A stretch of 64,000 nucleotides of DNA from Blasia pusilla (taxonomy: Eukaryota; Marchantiophyta; Marchantiopsida; Blasiales): contig CM114273.1 of NCBI GenBank assembly GCA_050084515.1, forward strand, positions 35,092,001 through 35,156,000, given 5' to 3'. Made by a program: the position numbers and the translations under genes. Positions 46,501-57,985 of the stretch are shown one piece after another. Positions within the stretch are counted from its first letter, which is position 1. Each line of letters starts with the position of its first letter. The notes under the pieces are model-generated. The model did no database searches. It saw nothing but the letters and a program-made list of their open reading frames with translations, and had not been told where the DNA came from.

Positions 46501-47113
46501 GGTGATACGTCAAGGGATTCGATTCGATTAAGCGCTGACCTTGCTGACCAAGGTGGATCACCGGGCACCTGGGAGGATGAACAGAGCGAGCATTTGAGTT
46601 GCTCAGGACGAGTTGACGTCCGCACCCATCTTGAGGAGACCGATCGGGCGTCCTTTCGATTGCACCTGCAGATTGGAGCATGTTGGGGCTTGGAGCGGTG
46701 CTCACCCAACATGATGATGAGGGTAGAGAGTTCGTGGTGGCTTACGCTAGCCGCTCGAACAACTTCAGAGAGGCGAAATCGGCTCGTATGAGGGTGAGTG
46801 CTTGGTGCGCAGCAGATTTGTCGCGCATTTCAGGTGTTACTTATTCGGCAACCCCTTTACCATCATCACTGATTATCAACCACTGAAGTGGTTGATGGAG
46901 TCCGACAAGCTTACAGGGAAGCTTGCAAGATGGGCTCTGTTGTTGCAAGAGTATGATTTTCAGGTGGTACATAGACCTGGAACGCTCAACCAGGATGCAG
47001 ATGGGTTGAGTCGTAACCCATGCTCGAGTCAGCGAGATGCGACTGGAGCTCGATGGCATGGAGAGAGTGATGAGGAGTTGGTGCCAGGATGGCACGCGTG
47101 AGCCTATTTAGGC
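46501..47113 (+). pseudogene. G3 RNase H
   Basis: MLGLGAVLTQHDDEGREFVV and YASRSNNF (46680-46790), then HFRCYLFGNPFTIITDYQPL with KWLMESDKLTGKLARWALL and HRPGTLNQDADGLSRNPCS in the open block 46802-47101. The acidic residues for metal binding are visible at TD and DADGLS. The connection before it (46501-46680) is scrambled by indels. It degrades the RNA template during cDNA synthesis. Confidence 0.85.
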
Positions 47114-48646
47114 ATGTTGGCTATGGAGAGCCAGAGTGTGGAGACTTTGATGGCGAGGTCTTGTGGACAGTCCTTGGATCCCGAGGCCAGTGAGGACTCG
47201 ATAAGTGGCCGAGATATTCATGATGATGGAGTAGTCTTGGAGTACCTTCGTACTGGTAGCGTTGCGAGCACCATGGATGCTAGAGAGCGGGATCGGATCC
47301 TACAACGGGCCAGACGGTTCCGTTGGGAGGGGACACATGTTTTTAGGGTTTGGGAGGATGGCAGAGTACGCGTAGTGCCGCATCCTTTGCAAAGAGCACG
47401 ACTAGTGCAACATGCCCACGAGGAGTTGGGTCACTTTGGGGTGAAGCGGACGTACAACTTGCTCCAGATTCAGTATTGATGGCGAGGCATGCAGACTGAC
47501 GTTCAGCAGTTTGTAACCAGATGCATGGTGTGTGATCGGGTCCGAGCATCGTTCAATGCTCCGACTCCACAGTTGCATCCATTATCGATCATGGGCTTAG
47601 GGTATAGATGGAGTTTGGATTTTGCAGGATCTTTGCCCTTGAAAGAGCGTCACAGTTGTTATGTGTTGGTGATGGTCGAGCACTTCTCGAAGTGGATCGA
47701 GTTGGTTGCATTGCCTGACAAAGCAAGTGAGGGAGTAGCTTATGCCTTCCTTGACAGAGTGTTGAGTCATTATGATGCACCGGCTGAGGTGTTGACAGAC
47801 CAGGGTACCGAGTTTCGCGGTGAGTTCCAGGCCTTGTGTGATCAGGCGCTGATCGACCACCGCACGACTTCGCGAGATCATACCGAGGCGGATGGATTAG
47901 CGGAGAGAGTTGTGCAGACGGTGAAGAAGGGTTTACGCAAGTATGGCTTGCAGAGAGGTCACCGAGGAGATTGGGACCTTCAGTTGCCATGGTTGGCGAT
48001 GGGATACAGATTCAGCAGACAGGCATCCTTAGCGTCTTTTTCACCGTACTTGCTACTTTATGGCCGAGAGCCCGATTTACCTGCGGCCATTTGTCGAGAT
48101 GCTGGTGAGGTGCTGGACCTTGATGACCCAGATGTATGGGTGCGAGCATGTTCTCAAAGGGCTGAGTTATTTCGGAGAGTGACGTTCGAGAACTTGGCGA
48201 TTGCACAACATCGGGATATGTTAAGGTATGCGACTATTCAAGGTGGTGGTTATCGACCAACTATCCGGAGGTTTCATCAAGGAGATTATGTCTACTTGCA
48301 GCAGACGGCACCGACGACGTTGGATGTGACTGCAGGGCGCATTATCCTGAGAGTGCGTGATATTTTGCCATCGGGTGTTCTCTTGCTGGAGGGACGCGAT
48401 GGTATGGTATGGAAGGACCATATGCATAATTGTGCACCATGTCACCTTACTAACATTGATGGTACAGTAGATCCGAGCTTAGCAGTAGTTCCTACATGCT
48501 TGCGTTGTATGTTATGTGGTTATGCCCGTGGTGCGGCCACGATGGTAGTCTGTGATGGATGTTCGAGAGGATGGCATATGGCATGTTTGACGCCACCTCT
48601 CACTAGGGTTCCTTAGGGACGATGGATGTGTCCCAGATGTACATAG
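47114..48646 (+). pseudogene. G3 integrase with C-terminal PHD finger
   Basis: The HHCC domain lies at 47400-47550 (HAHEELGHFGVKRTY...CMVCDRVRASF), crossed by a TGA at 47477-47479 where G1 has Trp. The block 47489-48616 is open for 375 residues. It has the DDE core: Asp in WSLDFAGSLP, Asp in LTDQGTEFRG and Glu in HTEADGLAER. It continues through FSPYLLLYGREPDLP and VYLQQTAPTTLDV to a PHD finger: CMLC-GYARGAATMVV-CDGC-SRGW-H-MAC...WMCPRC (48503-48640), a full C4HC3 set. A single TAG at 48614-48616 sits before the last Cys pair. There is no chromodomain. The PHD finger is in all three copies, so it is an ancestral part of this family; it may guide integration to marked chromatin (inference). 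Confidence 0.92.
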
Positions 48647-48810
48647 AGTAGGTCGTTATACATTCCAACTTGTGTCTGTGATATGGATGACAAGAAGGCG
48701 ACTAACGATGGGGCCACATGAGCACCCGGCCTTCTTGCTCTTAGCGTCCGAGAGATGTATGTCATGGTAGGTAGGGATAGATGGCTATCTAGAGTTAGAG
48801 GGACCTAACC

Positions 48811-48829
48811 ACCAGCTAGGGGGGCGATT
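48811..48829 (+). promoter_or_regulatory. G3 polypurine tract
   Basis: accagctaggggggcgatt, directly followed by TG of block A (48830). It corresponds to the tract of G1/G2 before their A blocks. Confidence 0.75.
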
Positions 48830-49565
48830 TGAGATATTTTGGTACTTCTTGTCTCGTTGTTTGGATGCCATGAGTTAGCATGGGATTATGCGTGTTTGTG
48901 TCGTGTTCGGTGACAGCTATGTTTGTTGTGTAGCGATGTGTATGCGCACGACAACTGTCACGTCTTTTAGGATAGATCGATGAGATCTAATAGAGCGCCT
49001 ACGTGAGTAGTGGAGGACATGCTCAGTAGGTCGCGGATGACGCGCTGAGGCACCGGGACCTTCGTTTCGGCTCATTTGGAGCCATATTGAGGAACTTACT
49101 AGTTTAGGTAAGTACCATTTTGAGTATATGATCCACTTTCTATTTTTGGTAAGTGGCCCTTGACCTCCTACATCAGGTCAAGAGCCAAGGAGGTGACTTG
49201 GAAGAATAGATTACCATGGAGAGAGCTTGGGAGAGGGGAAGGGTATACCTCAAGGAGAGAGAGCTTGAGAGCTCATTCTCTCTTTGTTGAACCTCTTGGC
49301 ATGAGGCGGCAGAGCTATGGTCCCTTGCCTTGTGAGTGTAATCCAAGCCTCTCATTAGGAGGTTTGACATGAGAGAGAGTGCACACCTTTGAGAGCTATG
49401 GTGTGAGATGGTGTAGAGAGAGATTGGAGCTTACTTTATTGGAGATATTTTGGTATTTCTTGTCTCGTTGTTTGGATGCCATAAGTTAGCATGGGATCAT
49501 GCGTGTTTGTGTGCGTGTTCGGTGACAGCGATGTTTGTTGTATAGCGATGTGTATGCGCACGACA
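48830..49565 (+). repeat. G3 3' repeats: A (48830-48953), B (48956-49439), A' (49440-49565)
   Basis: A begins TGAGATATTTTGGTACTTC and A' begins TGGAGATATTTTGGTATTTC; both end GCGCACGACA. Two bases (AC) separate A from B, giving GACA-AC-TGTC. B matches the 5' block at 39419-39911. The outer end after A' abuts the CACTA sequence. Confidence 0.92.
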
Positions 49566-52265
49566 AGGGACATGGGCCATCCCAACCGCCGCCCCCAACA
49601 CCGTTGGCACCTCTATTGGCCAACGGGAATACGGACGACGAATTATACCGTAGGAGGTCTCAATCTTGCGCAACACCAAGCCCATCAGAAAATTTGACCC
49701 CGCAAGCAGGTGCATCTAAAGGTAACTTCTCACTTGGTTCCGAGTTTGCAAATTTATATTGAATAGGTTGTTGTATTATGAAAGGTGTGAAATTGTTACT
49801 AATATAAGTTGGTCTCATAGTTAATATAGTTCAACATAATTATGATTTGGTGAGTTTAAAATTTTCGGCCCTATATTTTTTACATCTGAGAATTGGGATG
49901 GTGGTATATTTGTAGGAGAACGGCAGAGTCGCACAAAGCGTGATTTGTGGACTCATGATGTCTCCATTAGGAAGGAGCAGAACTTAAAACCTAGATGTGA
50001 GTTCATGCCAAATGGTATTCCGTCGCCTAGAGTTCCAAGTTATGAGCCTTGGCTAAATGAATTGAAGGTATGGGTGATGAGGTACTTGGACTTATCATGC
50101 ATTTAGATTAGTAAACATAATTCTATCAGCATGGTTTTTGTTCAGAATCACATCCTTGAGGCATACACATATGTTGGTGCATCATCTCTTTCGCTTGATT
50201 TCATGAAGAAAAAAATAGCACAACTATTGAAAACTGAGCGATCCAATATCAAGAACTATTGGACATTACATGGGGCTCATTGCGCAGTCCCGTGCCACCC
50301 TGATACCGATGAGGAGTCATGGAATCGATTTGTAGATTATTGGCTCTCCAAGGAGGGCAAAATGAAGGCAGAAAAGATGGCTCGAGCAAGGGCCAAGGTC
50401 CAGACTTTAAATTTCTCCGGCCGTGCAGGTTTAGATAGACTTGATGTAAGTCATCTTGGTATTCCCTAGTTTTCTTGCTAAAGTTATATATGGTAGAAAA
50501 CTTCCATTATTGCTTCATTTCCATATTTGCATTGAACCCTTTCACATGCATGAATTTCATAATTTATGTATTTAAGGAGCATGTGCAGGTGCAACAACGT
50601 ACCTCAAAGGAGTCCTTGGGCATGGGGCTAGAATGTATGGAGAGAAATGAATTGCCTAAGCAACCAGGTTTCACACAATTGAGTTCATTGGTTAATGTAA
50701 ATGCATAACTCTTTACTTACCCGTTGGCTTGATATGGCTAGTGTTATGACCTTCATCTGATTGGGTCATGGAGTTAGTATCATATCCTTAATCATGTTGA
50801 ATTATGGTGTTAGTATCATGGTTGTATCTGAGTGCGTAATTGCAAAACCATAGTTTTTTGGTACCTAATTGATCGTTGGATTATATATGCAGAGTGTGGA
50901 ATCTAGAGTCACTATTCAATTGGAAGAAGTGGAAAAGAAGTGGAGCCTAGATTTGGATGATGTGAAGTTGCAGATGGAACGGCAGAACAAAGCATTAAGT
51001 GTACTCATGGAAATGGTGTCCAAACTTACTTCAAAGGATGTGTCTTCAACACTACTCCAGATTTGTAGTTCCCCGCCATCCAATTCTCAACCATATGCAA
51101 CAACGGATGAGAAGCTTACATCAGGTAACCCATTCTCATTCTTCCGCCTTGATTTTCAATGGTTATAACTACTTGTCCTTTTTAGCATGAGTATTTCACA
51201 ACTGAATTTTATTTTGAGTAACTTACAGTCACTGTTGAACCTATACCAACGTCTACAGCTGGACAATTAGGGAAGAGGAAGATCTCCACACAAAAAGAGG
51301 CCATGGCAATTACACAATCTGGTGGTAAGTAGAGAGTTTAGCTTCACTAGATGTAGGGTCTTATAATATAATTACTTGTTGAAGTGAAGAATCTGGTTTT
51401 ACAATTCATTTCTCAATACTTGGGTTGTTTGTTGAAGTGCCAGAACGGAGCAACAAAAGAAGAAGTTCCACAGAAAGTGCTGATGGTGATACTCGAATCA
51501 CTCGTAAGTATGTCATCCTTGGCATAATGAATTTATCTATGGCGTAGTTTTCAAACAATCCACAAAAAAATACTCATTTCTTCCTACAACGTTCAATGGA
51601 TTTAGTCGTGCATAATGTGCAGAAAACGTGAGTATGGATAGCCAAGCCAAATCATCACCAGCCAAAAGACAGAAGTCTAGGCTACAATATGATGGTTTGA
51701 ATGAGCAAGAAAGTGAAATCAGATCAGGCTCGTCTAAGAAAATAACTAAGGTAATTTATCTCATCTATAATGGCCTCTTCTATTCAAGGTTTATATGACG
51801 ACACTGATATTTCTTGTTGTGGACAGTCAAATGGTCGTCTAGGACTTGCGAACTTTTCGCATCATCTTCCAAAATGGGGATGGTTTTTCAAACAGGTATA
51901 TCATAGAAGTTTTTTATTTTCAGATTAATGGTGCAAATGCATGTGGAAAGAATTTGAATTGATACTAACTAAATGCCTGTGTATTTTTTTAGTTACGAAT
52001 TGGTGATCACGTATTACTCACCAAGCCAAAGTTGAGTAGGATGGTGCTTGGGCCAGGAGTTCTATCAGGTTTTGGTGGAAGAGACAAGTTCCATGCCAAA
52101 GACATCCCCTTAGGTATGGTGAGGGTTGATCTAAATGAGGTGTTTGAACCAGAACATGCTTTGTGGATGCCGAATTTGATAGACGAACCTGCACAAGAAA
52201 CATTTGGTGATGCTCTTGGCTCAAGCATGCTCTGGCCACAGATGCATGTGAGAAAGGTGATTTAG

Positions 52266-52879
52266 TAAGTAGTCTTTATTTTTGGCACCCAACTATCTAA
52301 GGTGCAATAACTTTGTTTTCATGGATGACATATTCTCTCTTGTTCTTTCAAGATGAGATCATAAACCCTACTATATTTGATCTTTGTTTTTTAATCTATT
52401 TTTGGATTATAACCCCATGTAATAATGATTCATTTTGTAATTTGGTGTATGGAAGCTACTCTTTAGTGACATTCCACCCCTCAAAATCTCTTTTCAAGAG
52501 TATGTTTTCATTATTTGCTTGGTTAATTGATTGTGTATGTTTCGTTTGTAGCAAGACATTCTTATTACATCTCTTTCTAAACTCAGAGAAAATTCATGTA
52601 TTTTCTTGATTACATCAAGATGCCACTACTCAATATAACAACATAGTGCTTGTATGCTACTTCCATATAGTTGAGTTGATATGTTTCTGGATATATGATG
52701 TTGTTTTAGTTATGTGCATTTTTTTCAAAATTATACTATGTGCTAAGGTGAACGCTTAAGTGTTCACCATATAAATGGAAAAGAGGATTTCATTAATTCA
52801 GATCCGTTAATTCTTGCACCGTTCAAAAGGCATAATAAACATTCCAAAATATCCAAAACTTATATTCCCACTAGTCATA
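52266..52879. other. CACTA 3' non-coding region
   Basis: AT-rich sequence after the TnpA-like stop. A 98-residue open frame (52313-52609) is hydrophobic and without family motif; I do not call it a gene. Confidence 0.5.
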
Positions 52880-53530
52880 TAAATATAACTTGCAGAATAC
52901 CATTCAAAAACTAAAGTAGTAAGGTTCAACTTCTCTCTAGTCATAATTGTATGACTCATGCAGATCTTTTGCAATGACTACATAATTTCTGCTACTCACA
53001 TAGTCATATCTTTGTGACTAAACTAATTGTGTCCGCTTTTATAGTAGTCATGTAACTCTACTCTTCTAGTCATAGTACATGACTACATGAGTCCATACCA
53101 ACATTTCAATAAAATAAAATGACTACATGAGTTGCCAACTATAACCGAATGGAGTACACTTGGTGCATTTTGATAGGATATTCTGAACTTTTGCACACCA
53201 ACCTTGACTAAAGGAGTCGTTGGTGGTAATTAGAAAAATATACAGATATGACTAGATGAGTCGTACTCAAGTCCACATCATCAGTGACATGTCACAGCAA
53301 TAGTCCATGTCATCAGTGACACATCACACTAAATAGTCCATGTCATCTGAGTGACATGTCAGTCATGGCCTCATGACTACACCCTCGAGTCATATACCAA
53401 CCTCCACCTAAGCTGACCATCCTAGTTAGCCTAGTCGCCAAACAAATATGACTTGGCTTTTGTGTCTAAAGTAGTCGTTAGTCATTGTTAGTCGTGGTAT
53501 GTAAAGTATGACTCATATGAGTCATATAAC
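52880..53530. repeat. CACTA right subterminal motif array
   Basis: More than fifteen copies of tagtcat(a), atgactac or gagtcat in both orientations, for example around 52940-53120 and 53255-53530. It matches the left array at 27640-27850. Imperfect ~40-bp units (agtccatgtcatcagtgacatgtca) occur at 53270-53370. Confidence 0.8.
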
Positions 53531-53561
53531 CTAGTCATAAAACCAAGGATTTCTTCTAGTG
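53530..53561 (-). repeat. CACTA right terminal inverted repeat
   Basis: Ends ttcttctagtg at 53561. Its reverse complement starts CACTAGAAGAAATCC and pairs with 27623-27654. AAC follows at 53562-53564. Confidence 0.93.
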
Positions 53562-53895
53562 AACGGTCTCTTCCCAGAAGTCCAGGATAAATCCTAGGGG
53601 ATATAACACTGTACTCCCCACCAACACATCATACGACTCAGCTGATGTCGTAATCGCACGTGTGCGCACCATAACACTATCCGTCGCATGCTCTAGCTGA
53701 CTCGGACAACTATCTCCTGTCAAGTCATATACTACATGGATGACACACCCCCAATCGAGCTCTGTATCTGGAAGGGACAAGGCTCAATGTCGGCCTTCCG
53801 TAACCCCAACGCTAAACACGCCTCCTTCCTTAACATCAAGGGTTGCACTCCCGAATCAAGTAGGATGCCCTACGGGTGGTATACTCTCCTCGTCA
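53562..53895 (-). pseudogene. G2 aspartic protease
   Basis: One minus frame near 53835-53880 reads GILLDSGVQPLMLRKEA, keeping the Asp-Ser-Gly active-site triad. It is followed in another frame by SYDVLVGSTVLYPLGFILDF (to 53556). The CACTA insertion cuts immediately downstream, in WEETV/AYRPRWRS. It is the only protease of the three copies with an intact triad. Confidence 0.75.
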
Positions 53896-56447
53896 AACTA
53901 ACCAAGCTTGGTTATCAAGTAACATTACTCCACTGCTCGCTCTGTGGCCGGTCAAACTAGCATATCTACCAACTTCGCCGCCGCCGCATGCCATGACTCT
54001 GTGGGGAACGTCATGAGCACCGGCTCTGAGGGCAAGTCCATCACCTCCTCAACTACCTCTAAACAAGAAGCGGTCACCTCTCCATGCTCACACAACATGG
54101 CAGCCAACCGGAACACCTCAACTGGTCCAACTCCCAACGTCGCCAACTCTATGGCGGAAAATAGTGGAGTCTGACTCACTCTGGTGGCTACCTCCAACAC
54201 TATGGTCGACACTGACTCCACTCGAGCCGGCATAGGAGTTATCACTCCAACTCCTCGTGACGTCGACGTAGGTGCTTGAGCTGTGGGCACCGCTGGTCGT
54301 CGAGGCACCATTGATGGTGTGTGTAGTGCCTCCGACAATGTGAATGACTGTGGAACCTTGGCCTGCCGCCCATAGATCCCCTCTGGTGGGTCAATCTCAA
54401 CTCCACCTCTCGGTGGCTCGGTGCCTCTCGTAGCACCCTGAGTCACCACTGTAGCTGCCTCAACCTGGGCTGCACTACACATAAATCCCATACTGGCGAG
54501 ATCCTTACTCGGGTCAGGGTAAGAGGTAGAAGCTGGAGTCACACTAGTTGCTTGCAGCTCCGTGCTTCCCTAAGCTGCATCATCGTCATGGTAGCAATCC
54601 TGTGCTCCAACTGATCGATGCGTGAGAGAAGTGCCAATTGTGGTGCTCCTGCTCCATCTCCTCTGGTTGGTGGTGGTCCTCTACCACCACGTCCAGGAAG
54701 GACTCCCCAACCTCCTCCAGGACAACCGCCCACAGGCCCTTGGCCTACCTCTACACGTGCCTCTCCGTGAAGGTCAAAACATCTATCCCTAGTGTGATCA
54801 TATCTGTGGAAATAGTCACATTGGGGGGGCTGTGGTGGGGCCATCCTTTGTGGCTCTTGAGCAATCGGAGATGCTCGTGGTCCTCTCTCGTGCTGTGGGC
54901 AGTCTCTATGCCTATGAGCCCCTCTACACGTCCAACAAGACCACATCGGTCCCTGCTGGGCAATATATGTAGGTACGGGTCGTTGCCTCATAGGCTCATG
55001 GTACCCGCCCTGCTCTCGAGGCACACCGGCCCACTCTCGTGGTATTGGTGCTTGCTGTGGCACCTGTGGGGTCACCCTCGCTCGTGGACGAGGCGACTCT
55101 CAAGAAAATCCAGCGGTCACTACTTGCTCCTCACTCATGTTGAGCTCAATACCCACAGATAACTCAAAGACCACCCTCAATGTGGGCTTCGCTGTGTGAA
55201 TCAGCACCGCATCTCGAACTCTCCTCCGTAGTTCTAGGTCCAGAACCCCGTACCAATATTGGACTGACTGCGCCTTAGTCATTCCATACGTAGCAATGAT
55301 TAGCTTCCTCATGCATGTGAATGCCTCTCTCAGACTCTCACCCGATCGTCATTGAAAATCCTGTAGACTCTTCACCTTGTTGGTGCGTATGTTTTGGTAG
55401 CTCTTCCCCAACTGTCGGAAGGACTCCACTCTGGGGCTGAAGCTAGGTGGCCCTCTACCACCAGAGGTCTCTGCCATATCGCCTGTCTCACTGCCCTCCT
55501 CTCCATCTAGTCTGCGGGCTGATGGTATGGGTCTCTCTCCTCTCACAATCCCATCATATGCCTCGCGACCACTAGTGGACACATACCCTCGAGCCCAATA
55601 CATCCTCCAGGCATCGATCTCTACTGAATATAGTGATCGAAACTCCATGTAGTCATCCATCGGAGGATCCTCCAAGTGCTCGAACAACCCCTTCCATGCC
55701 ATGAAAGGGTTGAATCATGTCGGGGTCCATATCTCCTGGAAGTCGCACCACGTGTCGAACTCCTGGATAAAATCATCTAAGTCGATGGTGCCCATTGCAC
55801 TTGAGAAACGATGCATGCCTCGATGGCCCATGTCGTCCATCTCCTGCCAAGTAATACTGTTTCCGTCTGCGATCTCGTCACCAGATCTAGTGTCTAGTGA
55901 TGAAGATCTAGCCACGGATGGATGTCGAGGTAGCTCCTCACTGGTAACCCCTCAGTATCTCACTCCACTCCGTGTCACACCACTACCATTGCTCGCAGTA
56001 CCCCGTTCTTCCGAACCGTGGAAGAACGCCGTGATGACAACCCCTGTCTCACCCGCTCAAGCACCAGACTCACCGAGAATCTCCCACACTCCTCTCTAGT
56101 TCACGTATGCTAATGGCTCACTAGTCTCTCTACCTATGGGGCTCGGGGGGGCGCCGTCGCCGCCTGTTGCCGCCTCTGCGACCTAAATCACCTCTTGCTC
56201 TTTCCCGACACCCTCACTCGGGTACTCCCGCCGTCCCAATGCACACAACACTTGACTGCTGTCCCCCGTTTATTAGCACCAACAAAATCTGAGAAAAAAT
56301 GGACAGCACTTCCGCCCACGGCCTTTTGAACAGAAAAATGACCAACACCCGCAACACACGCGTCTCCAAGGACTTCTGACCAAGGCAACTTGCTTGCCTA
56401 CCTGCAAATAAAAAATTCCCACCAGCCCCCTAGTATCTTTCTCATGT
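53896..56447 (-). pseudogene. G2 gag, zinc knuckles and leader
   Basis: From high to low coordinate: leader (56110-56447); an acidic N-terminus and GTIDLDDFIQEFDTWCDFQ (55715-55915); MAWKGLFEHLEDPPMDDYME and FRQLGKSYQNIRTNKVKSLQ (55349-55702); SVQYWYGVLDLELRRRV (55100-55312). Next come knuckle-like CWTCRGAHRHRDC and CDYFHRYDHTRDRC (54539-55075), where the second Cys of the second knuckle is Phe. Finally the linker with QSFTLSEALHTPSM (53952-54542). Several frameshifts. Confidence 0.8.
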
Positions 56448-56927
56448 AAAAATAAAGAGTAGTAAAAATGGCACACCCGGCCTAAAACTCCACTCTTCAA
56501 TCTACATCGGCATATCGAGCCTCGTCCACCCTGTGTCATCAAGGAATCCGGACGCTAGCACCCTAGTCCTATCTCACACACATACAAGAGAGGTGCTCCA
56601 AGGGCCCAACATGAGAAAGATGGCTTAGGAAAGCCATCTTCCTCTCTTATATAGGGTTGGGAAGAGCCAAAAGGCTCTTCCCCCAAAAATAGCCATCCTC
56701 TTGGTAACCTACGCGCACAGGTTACCAAGGGTAGATGACTTGGTCAACAAGTTACCCGGCTATGAAAGACCTCAAAATGAAAGTTATCAGAAACAACGTT
56801 CCTGACACAATAGACCTATCCTGGACCTTATCCGACATAGTGGAACAAAGTTACACTCAAGATAGTCCGCTGGCTCCTACGCCCTATCCACGATAGATCT
56901 CGGCCTATCGGCTACCCAAATGTGACA
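56448..56927 (-). repeat. G2 5' block B
   Basis: Collinear with 22898-23382. In element orientation it starts TGTCACATTTGGGTAGCC and ends ctctttatttttaca; the leader follows with no A' block. It abuts LINE L4 at 56927. Confidence 0.9.
56610..56740 (-). promoter_or_regulatory. G2 5' promoter: TATA box with hairpins
   Basis: The same set as at 23070-23184: CCCTATATAAGAG in element orientation (about 56643-56655), a gggaagagcc hairpin beside it (about 56660-56682), a ttggtaacct hairpin upstream and an imperfect aagatggctt hairpin downstream. In the 5' position this is the copy that would drive transcription. Confidence 0.7.
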
Positions 56928-57547
56928 CTCTGGAGGACACTCCCATCCCTCCAAAAGAAATAGGCAAGATAGCTTGTCGTGAAGCAAAGACACCATCCTC
57001 TCCCTTGAAGGTATTCGGGCCAAGAAGTTGACCAAAAGTTGCCAAGATAGAAGCATCAAAAAAGGCCAATCCATATAAGAACCTTGAAGTGGGAGGACAA
57101 GTGCGAAGATGGTAGGAAGGACGTCGTAGAAAAAATTGGGAGAGAATCCCATACGCCACTTCGGGATCCCCTAGATGAGGTAACAAATGAAACCATTCCA
57201 CGTCTTTCAAAAGGTCCTCATCCAAGAACTTTGAGACATAGTCGATGAAGTCAATTGGGACCCCAAGAACTCTAACCCCTTCGATGTAGATGGGAAATTC
57301 AGGAGTAGGTGGGGTGAATTTCGAGGGAAGACATGAAGGAGACCATACTCCATATTTACTAGGTTGGACTTTAAGGTTAAGAAAGAGAGTTGCTCCACGA
57401 AATGGAAATGGAACCATTTCAGAAGGAGGATCTATAATGTGAGTGTCATCAGGAAGAGAAAGAAAAAGACAAAATGAAAATGCTTGCGATGATGCACGAA
57501 AGGCACGAAAATGGGCAATGACAAAGAGTAGGCCATCCATGGAATCA
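56928..57547 (-). mobile_element. LINE L4, RT part right of G2
   Basis: Continues the LINE interrupted at 22762. It encodes LQGSYMDWPFLML in one frame, and in the main frame (56905-57540) LNLKVQPSKYGVWSPSCLPS, GVRVLGVPIDFIDYVSKFLD, and motif C as SLPDDTHI (Ala of ADD replaced by Pro), which should kill activity. It ends in the triplicated unit at 57548. Confidence 0.88.
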
Positions 57548-57775
57548 CCTTGCCTTGTGCCACAAACTCATCATAGAATACTATATTCCCATAAGTAGCA
57601 TCATGGAAATAAATATTATGAAACCTTGCCTTGTGCCACAAACTCATCATAGAATACTATATTCTCATAAGTAGCATGATGGAAATAAATTTTATGAAAC
57701 CTTGCCTTGTGCCACAAACTCATCATAGAATACTATATTCCCATAAGTAGCATGATGGAAATAAATATTATGAAA
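57548..57775. repeat. Three tandem copies of a 76-bp unit
   Basis: ccttgccttgtgccacaaac begins at 57548, 57624 and 57700; copies differ at a few bases. The unit corresponds to the LINE RT stretch at 1905-1970 of L1 (around motif B), so it arose inside LINE L4. Confidence 0.95.
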
Positions 57776-57985
57776 TGATGGAAGGTGAATCGTCGACCAT
57801 GGCGTCCCAAAAGCGTAAAATGCAAGCCCGCTTCCCAACAAAGGACATTCCCTCGTATAGGGGCAGCCAATACGTGAGGAACGTAACCTCGAAATAGTAG
57901 TCTTTTCCCGCGCAACAGGCAAAGTGGCGGGCCACTGCGTAAGAGACTGCTCTACGGTTCTATTGTTCTATTGGGCCATGTCAAG
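57776..57985. repeat. Dispersed repeat shared with 16850-17085
   Basis: From tgaatcgtcg and gcaagcccgcttcccaac to gctctacggttctattgtt. Unknown nature; both copies lie beside LINE fragments. Confidence 0.75.

Larger units (their letters stand above)
39419..49565 (+). mobile_element. Ty3/gypsy element G3 with DNA methyltransferase and PHD finger
   Basis: Plus-strand, 10,147 bp, inserted into the CACTA element. Flanks are AAGGG (39414-39418) on the left and (A)AGGG on the right (49565-49569). The final A can belong to the element end CGACA or to the duplication, so the TSD is 4 or 5 bp. It starts TGTCACG and ends CACGACA. Gene order: gag, CCHC knuckle, protease, C5 methyltransferase, RT, RNase H, integrase, PHD, polypurine tract. 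Terminal layout is B ... A-B-A'. It belongs to a subfamily clearly diverged from G1/G2, and is the most complete copy. Confidence 0.93.
38240..52265 (+). pseudogene. CACTA second gene (TnpA-like, Transposase_24-type), split by G3
   Basis: A multi-exon gene in the position of En/Spm tnpA. Exons by splice signals and open frames: ~38250-38442 (ends LFGGLKDW, then gtaagt), ~38554-38790, 39125-39318 (Pro/Met/Gln-rich, ends SPW, then gtaagt), ~49566-49720 (GPSQPPPPTPLAPL), 49917-50069 (SRTKRDLWTHDVSIRK), 50145-50444, 50577-50697, 50891-51124, 51229-51325, 51437-51505, 51622-51749, 51826-51895, 51992-52265 (stop TAG). The 50145 exon holds HCAVPCHPDTDEESWNRFVDYW and KMARARAKVQ, matching the plant Transposase_24 family. 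The 50891 exon looks coiled-coil. The last exon (GDHVLLTKPKLSRMVLGPG, VDLNEVFEPEHALW) is a globular C-terminus. I see no stop inside the exons. G3 sits between the third and fourth exons, probably in an intron or at its edge, so the gene might still splice across 10 kb. TnpA binds subterminal repeats in the family. Confidence 0.75.

Noticed and set aside
52313-52609. Hydrophobic 98-residue frame after the TnpA-like gene
   Set aside because: AT-rich sequence gives a Phe/Leu-rich frame by composition; no homology motif or splice context.
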